Under the pieces are notes generated by a model. It saw nothing but the letters and a program-made list of their open reading frames with translations. It had not been told where the DNA came from and did no database searches. Below are positions 1 to 6,093 of a stretch of DNA of 6,523 bases, piece after piece. The translations under genes and the position numbers were made by a program. This stretch comes from an uncultured Anaerovibrio sp. (GTDB taxonomy: Bacteria > Bacillota > Negativicutes > Selenomonadales > Selenomonadaceae), in contig CAAGDY010000316.1 of assembly GCA_900768695.1 (NCBI GenBank), positions 1 through 6,523 on the forward strand, in the 5' to 3' direction. The stretch's first letter is position 1. Every line of letters begins with the position of its first letter.

Positions 1-521
1 ACACCTACGCCATGCAGGCCGCCGGAAACCTTGTAGCCATCGCCGCCAAACTTGCCGCCCGCATGCAGTACGGTAAGAACCACTTCCACGGCCGGCTTGC
101 CGGTTTCATGCAGGTCTACCGGTATGCCACGGCCATTATCGGTAACAGTGATGCTGTTGTCCTGATGGATGATAACGTTAATATCAGTACAGTAACCGGC
201 CAATGCCTCATCAATGGAATTGTCGACCACCTCATAAACAAGGTGATGCAGGCCACGTTCAGAGGTACTGCCGATGTACATGCCTGGACGCTTTCTTACT
301 GCCTCAAGCCCCTCCAGCACCTGAATCTGCTCTGCACCGTATTCACCATCCACGGCTGAAACCTCGGTTCCCACGTCATCAAGATTAATCCTGACCCCCT
401 CGGTATCAGGAACCTCATTCAGCTCCCTTATTTCCTCCGGTGCCATATCAAGGTCCAAAGCAGTCTGCTCCTTTTCCTCACCATCTATCTTTACTGCATT
501 TTCTATGTTTTCCATGGACAT
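1..521 (-). CDS. gyrB: DNA gyrase subunit B, N-terminal part (runs off the left edge)
   Basis: ATPase subunit of DNA gyrase, which introduces negative supercoils together with GyrA. Only the first 173 complete codons are present. Visible GHKL-ATPase features are QIQVLEGLEAVRKRPGMYIG at residues 65-84, EVVDNSIDEA at 97-106 (E97 is the expected catalytic Glu, N101 the Mg-binding Asn), DNGRGIP at 128-134, and the start of the ATP lid, GGLHGVG, at 167-173, cut by the window edge. The ATG at 521 lies 2 bases after the remB stop, with GGAGG at 536-532, 10 bases upstream. This start gives about 53 residues ahead of the point where Bacillus GyrB normally begins. That segment is very acidic (19 Asp/Glu against 4 Lys/Arg in residues 1-60). 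A GTG at 353, preceded by GAGG, would give a standard-length protein, so the start is less certain than the identity. Last gene of the visible operon. Confidence 0.96.
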   Translation of the reverse strand, partial: MSMENIENAVKIDGEEKEQTALDLDMAPEEIRELNEVPDTEGVRINLDDVGTEVSAVDGEYGAEQIQVLEGLEAVRKRPGMYIGSTSERGLHHLVYEVVDNSIDEALAGYCTDINVIIHQDNSITVTDNGRGIPVDLHETGKPAVEVVLTVLHAGGKFGGDGYKVSGGLHGVG

Positions 522-523
522 TA

Positions 524-802
524 TCAGTATTCCTCCACACAATCAGATTCGCATATTTCCCTTCTCAGCCTGTCATTGCGCTTTTTCAGCGTCAGGGGGG
601 AAATAGGCGATATATATAACTCGTCGTCTGTAATCACCAGTGACTTTGGACTGCCGCCGTCAGTGATGTCAAAAACCTGTTTCTGCTCCTGCAGCCTGTC
701 CAGCAGGGCCTTGTTGTCCCCGTCCGAAAAATAACGCCAGTCAATGATAGCCAGCAGTCTTTCGCTGGCAACCACAGTAGCTCCTCCTATAAATACCGGC
801 AT
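524..802 (-). CDS. remB: RemB/YaaB-like DUF370 regulator
   Basis: Small DUF370 protein of about 92 residues, related to Bacillus subtilis RemB (YaaB), which is encoded at the same place before gyrB and is linked to extracellular matrix gene control. The family pattern is clear: an N-terminal FIGGATVV strand (residues 4-11), IIDW (19-22), KSLVITDDELYISPIS (53-68) and TLKKR (71-75). The C-terminus (to residue 92) is slightly longer than the roughly 81 residues I recall for B. subtilis, with an added acidic, Cys-containing tail. Two starts are possible: GTG at 805 or ATG at 802. I chose ATG because it aligns residue for residue with the B. subtilis N-terminus, and GGAGG at 817-813 lies 10 bases upstream of it. 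The start overlaps the dciA stop (TGATG), so translational coupling is likely. Function in this organism is inferred from the family only. Confidence 0.9.
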   Translation of the reverse strand: MPVFIGGATVVASERLLAIIDWRYFSDGDNKALLDRLQEQKQVFDITDGGSPKSLVITDDELYISPISPLTLKKRNDRLRREICESDCVEEY

Positions 803-1731
803 CACCTGACAGCCTCCCCGGATGAGCCCTTCCCGGCCTTGCCAGGCACATAGCGCACATCGCGGCGCAGGCGGCTCATGGTCTTTTTTACTACCTCATC
901 ATTCAGCTGCTCCGGAGGTATGGAGCGATACAGCATGACAAGCGTCCTGGCCTCTATGCTCTCCACATCGCCATAATCGACGTTGCCGGCCAGGCGCTGG
1001 ATAAGAATCATCCTCTGCTCCTTGAACTCCTGCTCACTGCATTCCAGCTCCTGCAGAATATCGCCGTACCGCGCCCAGGGCATATCCATAAGCAGCTGCT
1101 GGATTCTGCCCGCCCTCTGGTGGCGCAGTCTTCTCCTGCAGCTCTGGCAATACTCCTCATCAGGCTCACAGCTGTTGGAGCAGCCGTCAGCGGCACAGCT
1201 GTGCCACCCGCTCTTCCTGCGGTAATGAAGCATCCTGTGTACATTACAGCCCAGCCTCTCTGCCTGCCTGCGCAGTTCTTCGTCCTCTATGGCTGCACAA
1301 GCGCTTTTGATAGCCGCCAGCTCGCCATCGCCCAGCCTGATTTTTTTTAGCTGAATTCCCAGGTTCTCCTGCTCATTTTTCCTTCCTGGCTCCTCCTGCC
1401 TGACCGCATATCCGAAGGACTGGTTCGTGAACACAATCTCCTGCACCAGCTCCTCGCCAAAATGGCTGTTTATCCTGCGCCTCAGCTCATACTCCATATA
1501 TTTGAGCTGCTCTGACCAGGCAGGATGCGAGGTACGGACAAAAAGCCTCTTAAACTCCAGCTTCACTGCCACAGCATGATTTGCAATATCTTTGCCGACA
1601 AGTCCCGGCCACTGATACATAACCAGATGCTGCCTGAACTCCCTGCCAATCTTCATGCTCTTCAGGGAAGCGTCCAGAATATCGCCAACGCTTTCCAGCC
1701 TGCCATTTCTCACGGATTTCTGCTTTGCCAT
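802..1731 (-). CDS. dciA: DUF721/DciA-type protein with Cys-rich C-terminal extension
   Basis: Residues about 12-107 look like a DUF721 domain: VGDILDASLKSM, then WPGLVGKDIANHAVAVKLE, LFVRTSHPAWSEQLKYM and a helix ending near INSHFGEELVQEIVF. DUF721 includes DciA, a protein that helps bring the replicative helicase DnaB to the origin, and the location between recF and gyrB fits a replication role. At 309 residues the protein is about two to three times a minimal DciA. The extra part contains a cysteine cluster, C179-x4-C184-x3-C188-x6-C195-x2-C198, which resembles a zinc ribbon. A basic RRRLRHQR stretch (199-206) and a predicted helical tail to residue 309 follow. I do not recognise the tail. 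Start ATG at 1731 is 3 bases after the recF stop with only a weak AGGG-type Shine-Dalgarno site, which suggests coupling to recF translation. The stop overlaps the remB start. The family call is firm; the helicase-loading role is inferred. Confidence 0.85.
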   Translation of the reverse strand: MAKQKSVRNGRLESVGDILDASLKSMKIGREFRQHLVMYQWPGLVGKDIANHAVAVKLEFKRLFVRTSHPAWSEQLKYMEYELRRRINSHFGEELVQEIVFTNQSFGYAVRQEEPGRKNEQENLGIQLKKIRLGDGELAAIKSACAAIEDEELRRQAERLGCNVHRMLHYRRKSGWHSCAADGCSNSCEPDEEYCQSCRRRLRHQRAGRIQQLLMDMPWARYGDILQELECSEQEFKEQRMILIQRLAGNVDYGDVESIEARTLVMLYRSIPPEQLNDEVVKKTMSRLRRDVRYVPGKAGKGSSGEAVR

Positions 1732-1734
1732 AAT

Positions 1735-2850
1735 CTACACCCTGCTGACGTCAGTCACGCTTCCTGCTTCTACGCGGAAATACCTCTCCATGCCCTGATG
1801 GGAAAAATAAGCCTCATCAGTGGCGGTAATCAATGTCTGTATGCCCTCCCTGTCGATGAAGGACAAAAGCTGCTGACGCCTGCCGGCATCCAGCTCGCTC
1901 ATTACGTCATCCAGAAGCAGAATTGGATACTCACCTGTTTCCGAGCGGATAAATTCCAGCTCTGACAGCTTCATGGATAATACTCCGGTTCTCTGCTGTC
2001 CCTGGGAGCCGAAGCTGCGGAGATTGATGCCATTGACAGAAACGACAATATCATCACGGTGCGGCCCCACACTGGTGATGCCCCGATATATATCCTCCTC
2101 ACCTAAACGGGTCAGCATGCTATTATACCATATTTTTAGATTTTCCGCTATCTCTTCACCTTCGCCACCCTTAATCTGGTAGGCGATGCTGAGATTTTCC
2201 TCATTGCCGGAAATACGCTTCTGCATGAGATTGGCCAGCATATTGAGCTTTTTCACTGCCTCCAGGCGCTTCCTGGTTATCTTTGCCGCGCTTTCTGCCA
2301 GCTGGGGATTCCAGTATTCCAGCATGTCGCGCCTTGACCGGCGCTCGCGTATTTCCTTTAAAAGAGAGTTTCTCTGCTGCAGCAGACGGTTGTACCTGAC
2401 AAGCTCATGATAGTAGGCCGGGCTGGCCTGTGAGATTTCCATGTCAAGAAACCTGCGCCTGCCAGCTGGGGCGCCCTTAATAAGCAGTAAGTCATCGGGA
2501 GCAAACAGCACCACATTGACAGCGCCGATAAGCTCCCGGACAGAAATTTTCCTGCCATTATAGGATATGGTACGCCTTTTATCCTTATAAAACCTGAAAT
2601 CCAGCTGATTTTCCACTCCCAGTCGCTTAAACCCCAGGGATATGCTTCCTCCGGAGGAATCCCAGCGGACCAGCTCGCTGTCGGTATTGCTGCGGAAGGA
2701 GCTGCCTGCGGCCGCATAGTAAACAGCCTCAAGGATATTGGTTTTTCCCTGAGCATTGCAGCCGATAAAGATATTCAGATTATCGTGAAGGACTAATTCC
2801 AGCTTCTCGTAATTCCTGTAATCAATGAGCTTTAGGCTACTGACCTTCAT
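1735..2850 (-). CDS. recF: RecF recombination mediator (SMC-like ATPase)
   Basis: RecF works with RecO and RecR to load RecA on single-stranded gaps and to restart stalled forks. The 371-residue length is usual for the family. The N-terminus (LKLIDYRNYEKLEL) is typical. Walker A is GCNAQGKT at residues 30-37. The ABC-type signature is GSQGQQR at 281-287, followed by KLSELEF. Walker B is LLLDD at 311-315, followed by VMSELD, which carries the D-loop. The ATG at 2850 lies 2 bases after the yaaA stop and has no strong Shine-Dalgarno site, so translation is probably coupled to yaaA. Gene order dnaN-yaaA-recF is the classic Bacillota arrangement. Nothing looks truncated or displaced. Confidence 0.98.
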   Translation of the reverse strand: MKVSSLKLIDYRNYEKLELVLHDNLNIFIGCNAQGKTNILEAVYYAAAGSSFRSNTDSELVRWDSSGGSISLGFKRLGVENQLDFRFYKDKRRTISYNGRKISVRELIGAVNVVLFAPDDLLLIKGAPAGRRRFLDMEISQASPAYYHELVRYNRLLQQRNSLLKEIRERRSRRDMLEYWNPQLAESAAKITRKRLEAVKKLNMLANLMQKRISGNEENLSIAYQIKGGEGEEIAENLKIWYNSMLTRLGEEDIYRGITSVGPHRDDIVVSVNGINLRSFGSQGQQRTGVLSMKLSELEFIRSETGEYPILLLDDVMSELDAGRRQQLLSFIDREGIQTLITATDEAYFSHQGMERYFRVEAGSVTDVSRV

Positions 2851-2852
2851 GC

Positions 2853-3083
2853 CTACTGCACCCCGGCTTCCTCAGATGCCACCTGCCAACAGCCGACATC
2901 CTTTATCTCTACTACATCACCCACGGAAAGCCGCCTCCTTCTGGCTGTTTCCAGCCTGCCGTTTACCGTAATCATCTGTTCCTCCAGCAACAGCCTTACC
3001 TGGCCGCCTGCCTCAACAGCACCGGCCCATTTCAAAAACTGGTCAAGCTGTATGGTTTCCGTATGAATAGCTATCTTTTCCAT
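2853..3083 (-). CDS. yaaA: S4-domain RNA-binding protein YaaA (RlbA-like)
   Basis: A 76-residue protein that is essentially one S4 RNA-binding domain. The visible pattern is IQLDQFLKWAGAVEAGGQ (residues 11-28), then LLLEEQMITVNGRLETARRRRLSVGDVVEI (31-60), in which VNG, the basic RRRR run and GDVVE are the usual S4 landmarks. Small S4 proteins between dnaN and recF are common in Bacillota and bind ribosomal RNA in B. subtilis (RlbA); the partner here is inferred. The ATG at 3083 has a GAGGGGA site (3097-3091) 7 bases upstream, the best ribosome site inside this operon. It starts 14 bases after dnaN. Confidence 0.93.
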   Translation of the reverse strand: MEKIAIHTETIQLDQFLKWAGAVEAGGQVRLLLEEQMITVNGRLETARRRRLSVGDVVEIKDVGCWQVASEEAGVQ

Positions 3084-3097
3084 GTATGCTTCCCCTC

Positions 3098-4204
3098 TCA
3101 GCTCCGGACAGGAGTAACAATATAGACAAAATTCGGCTCGCTTTCCGTCCTGATGCCGGCGGAGCTCAGCGGCCCGTTCAGCGACAGGGTAAAATCAGGT
3201 GATTTGATGAGCTTCAGGCAGTCATTGATATAGTCAGCGTTGAAGGAAATCCTGATATCCTCGCCGTTGATTACAGCAGAGCCGTACTCCTCGCCATTGC
3301 CGATTTCCGGATTGGCAGAATAAATCTTCACCATGCTGTTGGCAAATTCCATAGTTATTACATTGTAATCATTGGTTCTGGAAATCAGGGCGATACGGTC
3401 GATAATTCCCCTGATTTCATCTGTCTTTAATGTAATGGATGTCTTGAACTCCACCGGAATAACCCTGTGGTAGTCCGGGAACTGACCCTCGATCAGGCGG
3501 GAAGAGATATATACATTGTCAACCTCAAAGCTAATCTGGGTCGGACTGCAGCTGATATTCACCGTTCTTGGCATGTCGGACTGCAGAATCTTCTGCAGCT
3601 CGTTCAGCAGCTTGGAAGGAATAATCAGCTTCTGCTCTCCCTGAAAATCCTCCAGCGTATCCGACTTGACAGCCAGCCTGTGGGTATCAGTAGCCGCCAT
3701 AAGGATGGAATCATCCTTAAGCTCCAGCAGACAGCCGGTGAAAATAGGTCGGCTTTCCTCATGGGAGCAGGAAAAAGTTGTATTCAGAATCAAATCTCTC
3801 AGAATAACATCAGAAAGCTGGAAGCTGCTGTTTCCTGTCATCTTGGTTACGGTAGGATAATCAGCTGCCTCCATGCTGAGGAAGGAAAACTTTGAACGGT
3901 TTGATTTGATATAAACCATTTTTTCCTGACTGCTGTATTCAAAATCAACAGTAGTACCTGGCAGACGACGGATGACCTCCTGGGCATAACGTCCTGCCAG
4001 CACGATTTCACCTGGAATTTCTACAGTTGCATCAATATTGCAAATAATGCCCATTTCATAATCTGTAGTCTGAAGTGTGAGCCTGTTGTTTTCTGCTTTC
4101 ATGTAAATACCTGACAGGATAGGTGTCTGGGGCTTTGGTGATACGGCCTTCATTACAATCTGTATGGCCTGGACAATATCATCCTTTTGGCAATTGAATT
4201 TCAT
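3098..4204 (-). CDS. dnaN: DNA polymerase III beta subunit (sliding clamp)
   Basis: Forms the ring-shaped processivity clamp that tethers DNA polymerase III and other replication and repair proteins to DNA. With the ATG at 4204 it has 368 residues, the normal length for three repeated clamp folds of about 120 residues each. Landmarks are MKFNCQKDDIVQAIQIVMKAV at the start, LSGIYMKAENNRLTLQTTDYEMGI in domain 1, TGCLLELKDDSILMAATDTHRLAV in domain 2 and the C-terminal VYIVTPVRS. A GTG at 4213 would add three residues, but the AAAGGA ribosome site (4220-4215) is only one base from that GTG and 10 bases from the ATG, so ATG is preferred. A terminator follows dnaA, so dnaN probably has its own promoter in the origin spacer; I could not identify a convincing one. 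It heads the leftward operon. Confidence 0.97.
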   Translation of the reverse strand: MKFNCQKDDIVQAIQIVMKAVSPKPQTPILSGIYMKAENNRLTLQTTDYEMGIICNIDATVEIPGEIVLAGRYAQEVIRRLPGTTVDFEYSSQEKMVYIKSNRSKFSFLSMEAADYPTVTKMTGNSSFQLSDVILRDLILNTTFSCSHEESRPIFTGCLLELKDDSILMAATDTHRLAVKSDTLEDFQGEQKLIIPSKLLNELQKILQSDMPRTVNISCSPTQISFEVDNVYISSRLIEGQFPDYHRVIPVEFKTSITLKTDEIRGIIDRIALISRTNDYNVITMEFANSMVKIYSANPEIGNGEEYGSAVINGEDIRISFNADYINDCLKLIKSPDFTLSLNGPLSSAGIRTESEPNFVYIVTPVRS

Positions 4205-4220
4205 GTTTTGCACATCCTTT

Positions 4221-4253
4221 AGTTATTATTACTCTTTAATATTTTTAAAGTTT
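4221..4253. other. AT-rich DNA unwinding element
   Basis: Only four of 33 bases are G or C, making this one of the most AT-rich stretches in the window. It lies between the dnaN ribosome site and the TAG-like triplets, exactly where the basal unwinding model places the first melted duplex. It may also hold the dnaN promoter -10 region, though no hexamer there is convincing. Confidence 0.7.
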
Positions 4254-4271
4254 TAGTAGACGTCATAGTAG
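4254..4271 (+). other. DnaA-trio array (six triplets)
   Basis: Six triplets on the plus strand, TAG TAG ACG TCA TAG TAG. Read 3' to 5' they are GAT GAT ACT GCA GAT GAT. In B. subtilis the DnaA-trio element is, as I recall, GAT GAT AAT GAA GAT GAT, so four of six triplets are identical and the two central ones each differ by A to C. DnaA engages such triplets on single-stranded DNA to extend a filament into the melted region. The array is 4 bases from the nearest box-like site at 4276 and points toward the AT-rich element and dnaN, as the model requires. Confidence 0.72.
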
Positions 4272-4275
4272 AGGG

Positions 4276-4293
4276 TGTGGAAATGGTGGATAA
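4276..4293 (-). promoter_or_regulatory. Tandem DnaA boxes next to the trio array
   Basis: Two abutting minus-strand sites: TTATCCACC (4293-4285), one mismatch from the perfect box, and ATTTCCACA (4284-4276), two mismatches. A GC-rich CCCT spacer then leads to the triplets. Two adjacent boxes in this orientation are what positions a DnaA filament for entry into the trio array. Confidence 0.7.
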
Positions 4294-4326
4294 GTGTGCT
4301 TATGCCCAAATCGTTCACATTTTTGC

Positions 4327-4359
4327 TGTGCATAAGCTGTGAATGAAAATTGTGAATGG
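4327..4359 (-). promoter_or_regulatory. One relaxed and two weak DnaA boxes
   Basis: Minus-strand TTATGCACA at 4335-4327 matches the relaxed consensus TTATNCACA. Two weaker sites in the same orientation follow: TCATTCACA (4346-4338) and CCATTCACA (4359-4351). Start-to-start spacing is 11 and 13 bases. The last two are low-confidence individually, but their shared orientation with the tandem boxes suggests an ordered DnaA array. Confidence 0.5.
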
Positions 4360-4367
4360 CAGAAAAA

Positions 4368-4448
4368 TTATCCACAAAATTAACAGAACAAATGCTATCA
4401 GTAGTTTATCCACATATCATCTACATAGCACTGAACATTTTATCCACA
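4368..4448 (+). promoter_or_regulatory. Three perfect DnaA boxes, dnaA-proximal
   Basis: Perfect TTATCCACA occurs at 4368-4376, 4406-4414 and 4440-4448, all on the plus strand and opposite in orientation to the boxes near the trio array. Spacing is 38 and 34 bases start to start. Together with the leftward-facing boxes they form two converging sets within 170 bases. Confidence 0.88.
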
Positions 4449-4457
4449 TATTTTTAG

Positions 4458-4488
4458 GGATAAAAGAGCCGGGCAAAGCTACCCGGCT
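4458..4488 (-). terminator. Intrinsic terminator of dnaA
   Basis: On the minus strand, AGCCGGG (4488-4482) pairs with CCCGGCT (4473-4467) across an 8-base loop, followed by CTTTTAT. The stem is 7 bp, nearly all G-C, and begins 6 bases after the dnaA stop codon. It should end most dnaA transcripts before the box array and dnaN. Confidence 0.85.
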
Positions 4489-4493
4489 GCATC

Positions 4494-5933
4494 TTACATT
4501 TTTTCAATACTCTTGATAAGCTCCTGCACGGTCTTGTCAAGCTGGATATTCGAGGTTCTGTCCTTGGCTATCTTCTTGTAGGCGTGAAGAACCGTGGTGT
4601 GGTCACGTCCGCCGAAAAACTCACCTATCTGTGGCAGTGAGGTATCCGTCAGCTCACGGCAGAGGTACATGGCAATCTGCCGTGGTACGGCAAGGTTTTT
4701 GTTACGCTTGCTGGAATTCAGGTCGTCGATGTTGAGCTTGAAGTGGCTGGCTACAACCTCCCTGATTATTTCCAGCGTAATCTCCTTGGTGGTGTTGTCA
4801 GGGAAGATGTTCTTCAGTGATTCAGCCACCAGCTCCGTGGTAATCTTGCTGCCGGTCAGTGAGGCATAGGCCACCACGCGGGTAAGGGCTCCCTCCAGCT
4901 CTCGGATGTTGTTGTCAATGCGCCCTGCAATATAAATCAGGGCCTCGTTTGGCACATCGAGATTTTCCAGCATGGCCTTCTTTTTTAGAATGGCTATACG
5001 CGTTTCAAGGTCAGGCACCTGGATATCGGCCAGCAGGCCGCTGGCAAAGCGGGACTTCAGCCTTTCCTCCAGCGTCTGTATCTCATGAGGCGGACGGTCG
5101 GAAGAAAGCACGATGGCCTTGTTTGACTGGTAGAGGGCGTTGAAGGTGTGGAAAAACTCTTCCTGGGTCTGGATTTTCTTCGTCAGGAACTGCACATCGT
5201 CTACCATCAGCAGGTCAATGTGGCGGTACTTCTGGCGGAATGCCTCAGTGGAATTATCACGGATGGCGTTGATTAGCTCATTGGTGAATTTTTCGCAGGT
5301 GATGTACAGCACCCTCTTGGTCGGGTCATTCTTCAGTACCTCATGGCCGATGGCATGCATGAGATGTGTTTTGCCCAATCCCACGCCGCCGTACATAAAG
5401 AGCGGATTGTAGGTTTTGCCCGGTTCCTTGGCTACGGCCAGGGCCGCCGCATGAGCTATCCTGTTGAAGCCGCCGGTAACGAAATTGTCGAAAACATACT
5501 TGGGGTTCAGGGATGAGGCATCTCCCGGCTCAATCTTGGCAAAGGAGGCCTCATATCTGGCAGAGCTTTCCTCAGTTCTGCCAAAATCAAGGCTTCCCTG
5601 CATTGCTTCTTCCCTTACCTCTATGACTTTTGGCTTTTCCACTATTTTTTCGGCGGGTCTGTATTCAAGGGAAAAGCCTATCTCCCCCTGGATATCATTG
5701 GTGAAATCCAGCTTTTTGCAGGCCTCCTTGCAGGCATCCTGGGTAAAATCTCTGTAGCGTTTTTCAAAAAACTGGATGATAACCTCATTGTCGGCACTGA
5801 GGGTCAATGTGTTGTTTTCAAAGGAAACAGGCTTCAAGGGCTTGAGCCAGCGCTCAATGGCGCCGGGAGAAAGAAAATTCTCGACCTCTGCCAGAATAGT
5901 TTCCCAGAATTCATCTAACTGTGTCTGTAGCAT
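4494..5933 (-). CDS. dnaA: Chromosomal replication initiator DnaA
   Basis: AAA+ protein that binds DnaA boxes and melts the origin; 479 residues, in the usual range. Domain I is about 1-85 (LDEFWETILAEVENFLSPGAIERWL near the start), a linker follows to about 143, then the AAA+ domain with Walker A GGVGLGKTH (182-190), Walker B LLMVDD (241-246), sensor I VLSSDRPP (275-282), the arginine-finger box RLKSRFASGL (291-300, R295 the likely finger) and sensor II RELEGAL (344-350). Domain IV carries the box-recognition signature GGRDHTTVLHA (441-451). I chose the ATG at 5933 because GAGGT (5947-5943) lies 9 bases upstream and the protein then begins at the conserved domain I. A longer in-frame GTG at 5966 would start within a DnaA box and is unlikely. 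DnaA boxes in its own leader suggest autoregulation. Confidence 0.98.
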   Translation of the reverse strand: MLQTQLDEFWETILAEVENFLSPGAIERWLKPLKPVSFENNTLTLSADNEVIIQFFEKRYRDFTQDACKEACKKLDFTNDIQGEIGFSLEYRPAEKIVEKPKVIEVREEAMQGSLDFGRTEESSARYEASFAKIEPGDASSLNPKYVFDNFVTGGFNRIAHAAALAVAKEPGKTYNPLFMYGGVGLGKTHLMHAIGHEVLKNDPTKRVLYITCEKFTNELINAIRDNSTEAFRQKYRHIDLLMVDDVQFLTKKIQTQEEFFHTFNALYQSNKAIVLSSDRPPHEIQTLEERLKSRFASGLLADIQVPDLETRIAILKKKAMLENLDVPNEALIYIAGRIDNNIRELEGALTRVVAYASLTGSKITTELVAESLKNIFPDNTTKEITLEIIREVVASHFKLNIDDLNSSKRNKNLAVPRQIAMYLCRELTDTSLPQIGEFFGGRDHTTVLHAYKKIAKDRTSNIQLDKTVQELIKSIEKM

Positions 5934-5954
5934 AAGATAATGACCTCGCAAAAA

Positions 5955-6012
5955 AAATTTATCCACCGATAAAGAAATTTATCCACATCTGTGAATAAAA
6001 GTGTGGATAAAT
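5955..6012. promoter_or_regulatory. DnaA box cluster in the dnaA leader
   Basis: Four sites in 58 bases: TTATCCACC (5959-5967, plus, one mismatch), perfect TTATCCACA (5979-5987, plus), TTATTCACA (5998-5990, minus, relaxed match) and perfect TTATCCACA (6010-6002, minus). The first two sit in a 12-base direct repeat, AAATTTATCCAC, with a 20-base period. The second and fourth form an 11-bp perfect inverted repeat (5977-5987 and 6002-6012). The cluster lies between the probable dnaA promoter and start codon, so it could both repress dnaA and act as the upstream part of a bipartite origin. Confidence 0.85.
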
Positions 6013-6055
6013 CAATAAAAAAGTGGAAGGAAGCTGTAAAATAAACACGTTTCCT

Positions 6056-6084
6056 TCTATATTATATTGCAACAAGTAATTCAA
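6056..6084 (-). promoter_or_regulatory. Probable dnaA promoter
   Basis: On the minus strand TTGAAT (6084-6079) and TATAGA (6061-6056) are separated by 17 bases. Each hexamer matches four of six consensus bases. A perfect TATAAT (6066-6061) overlaps the proposed -10 but has only a poor -35 partner (TTGTTT, 19-base spacing). Either choice would start transcription near 6050 and give a leader of about 115 bases that includes the DnaA box cluster. Confidence 0.42.
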
Positions 6085-6093
6085 TAAACAATA

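Larger units (their letters stand above)
4205..4466. other. Downstream half of chromosomal origin oriC (dnaA-dnaN spacer)
   Basis: A noncoding, AT-rich spacer between dnaN and dnaA with the elements of a bacterial origin in order from dnaN: AT-rich unwinding stretch, TAG-like triplets, short GC-rich spacer, adjacent DnaA boxes, further weak boxes, then three perfect boxes. This is the same arrangement as the B. subtilis dnaA-dnaN spacer, where melting starts. Origin function is an inference from gene context and box density; individual elements are listed separately. Confidence 0.88.

Noticed and set aside
12..359. 115-codon plus-strand open frame
   Set aside because: Antisense to gyrB, whose minus-strand translation carries the GHKL ATPase motifs.
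1525..1965. 146-codon plus-strand open frame
   Set aside because: It runs antisense across the dciA-recF junction. Both opposite-strand genes have clear family matches, and the plus-strand translation shows no recognisable domain or start signal.
3467..3895. 142-codon plus-strand open frame
   Set aside because: Antisense to the conserved middle of dnaN with no family resemblance; a shadow of the coding strand.
4205..4213. GTG at 4213 as dnaN start
   Set aside because: Only one base separates it from the AAAGGA ribosome site, while the ATG at 4204 has 10-base spacing and matches the family N-terminus.
4368..4448. Repeated TTATCCACA considered as a short CRISPR or iteron array
   Set aside because: Nine-base copies with irregular 34-38 base spacing next to dnaA are DnaA boxes; there are no long repeats or cas genes.
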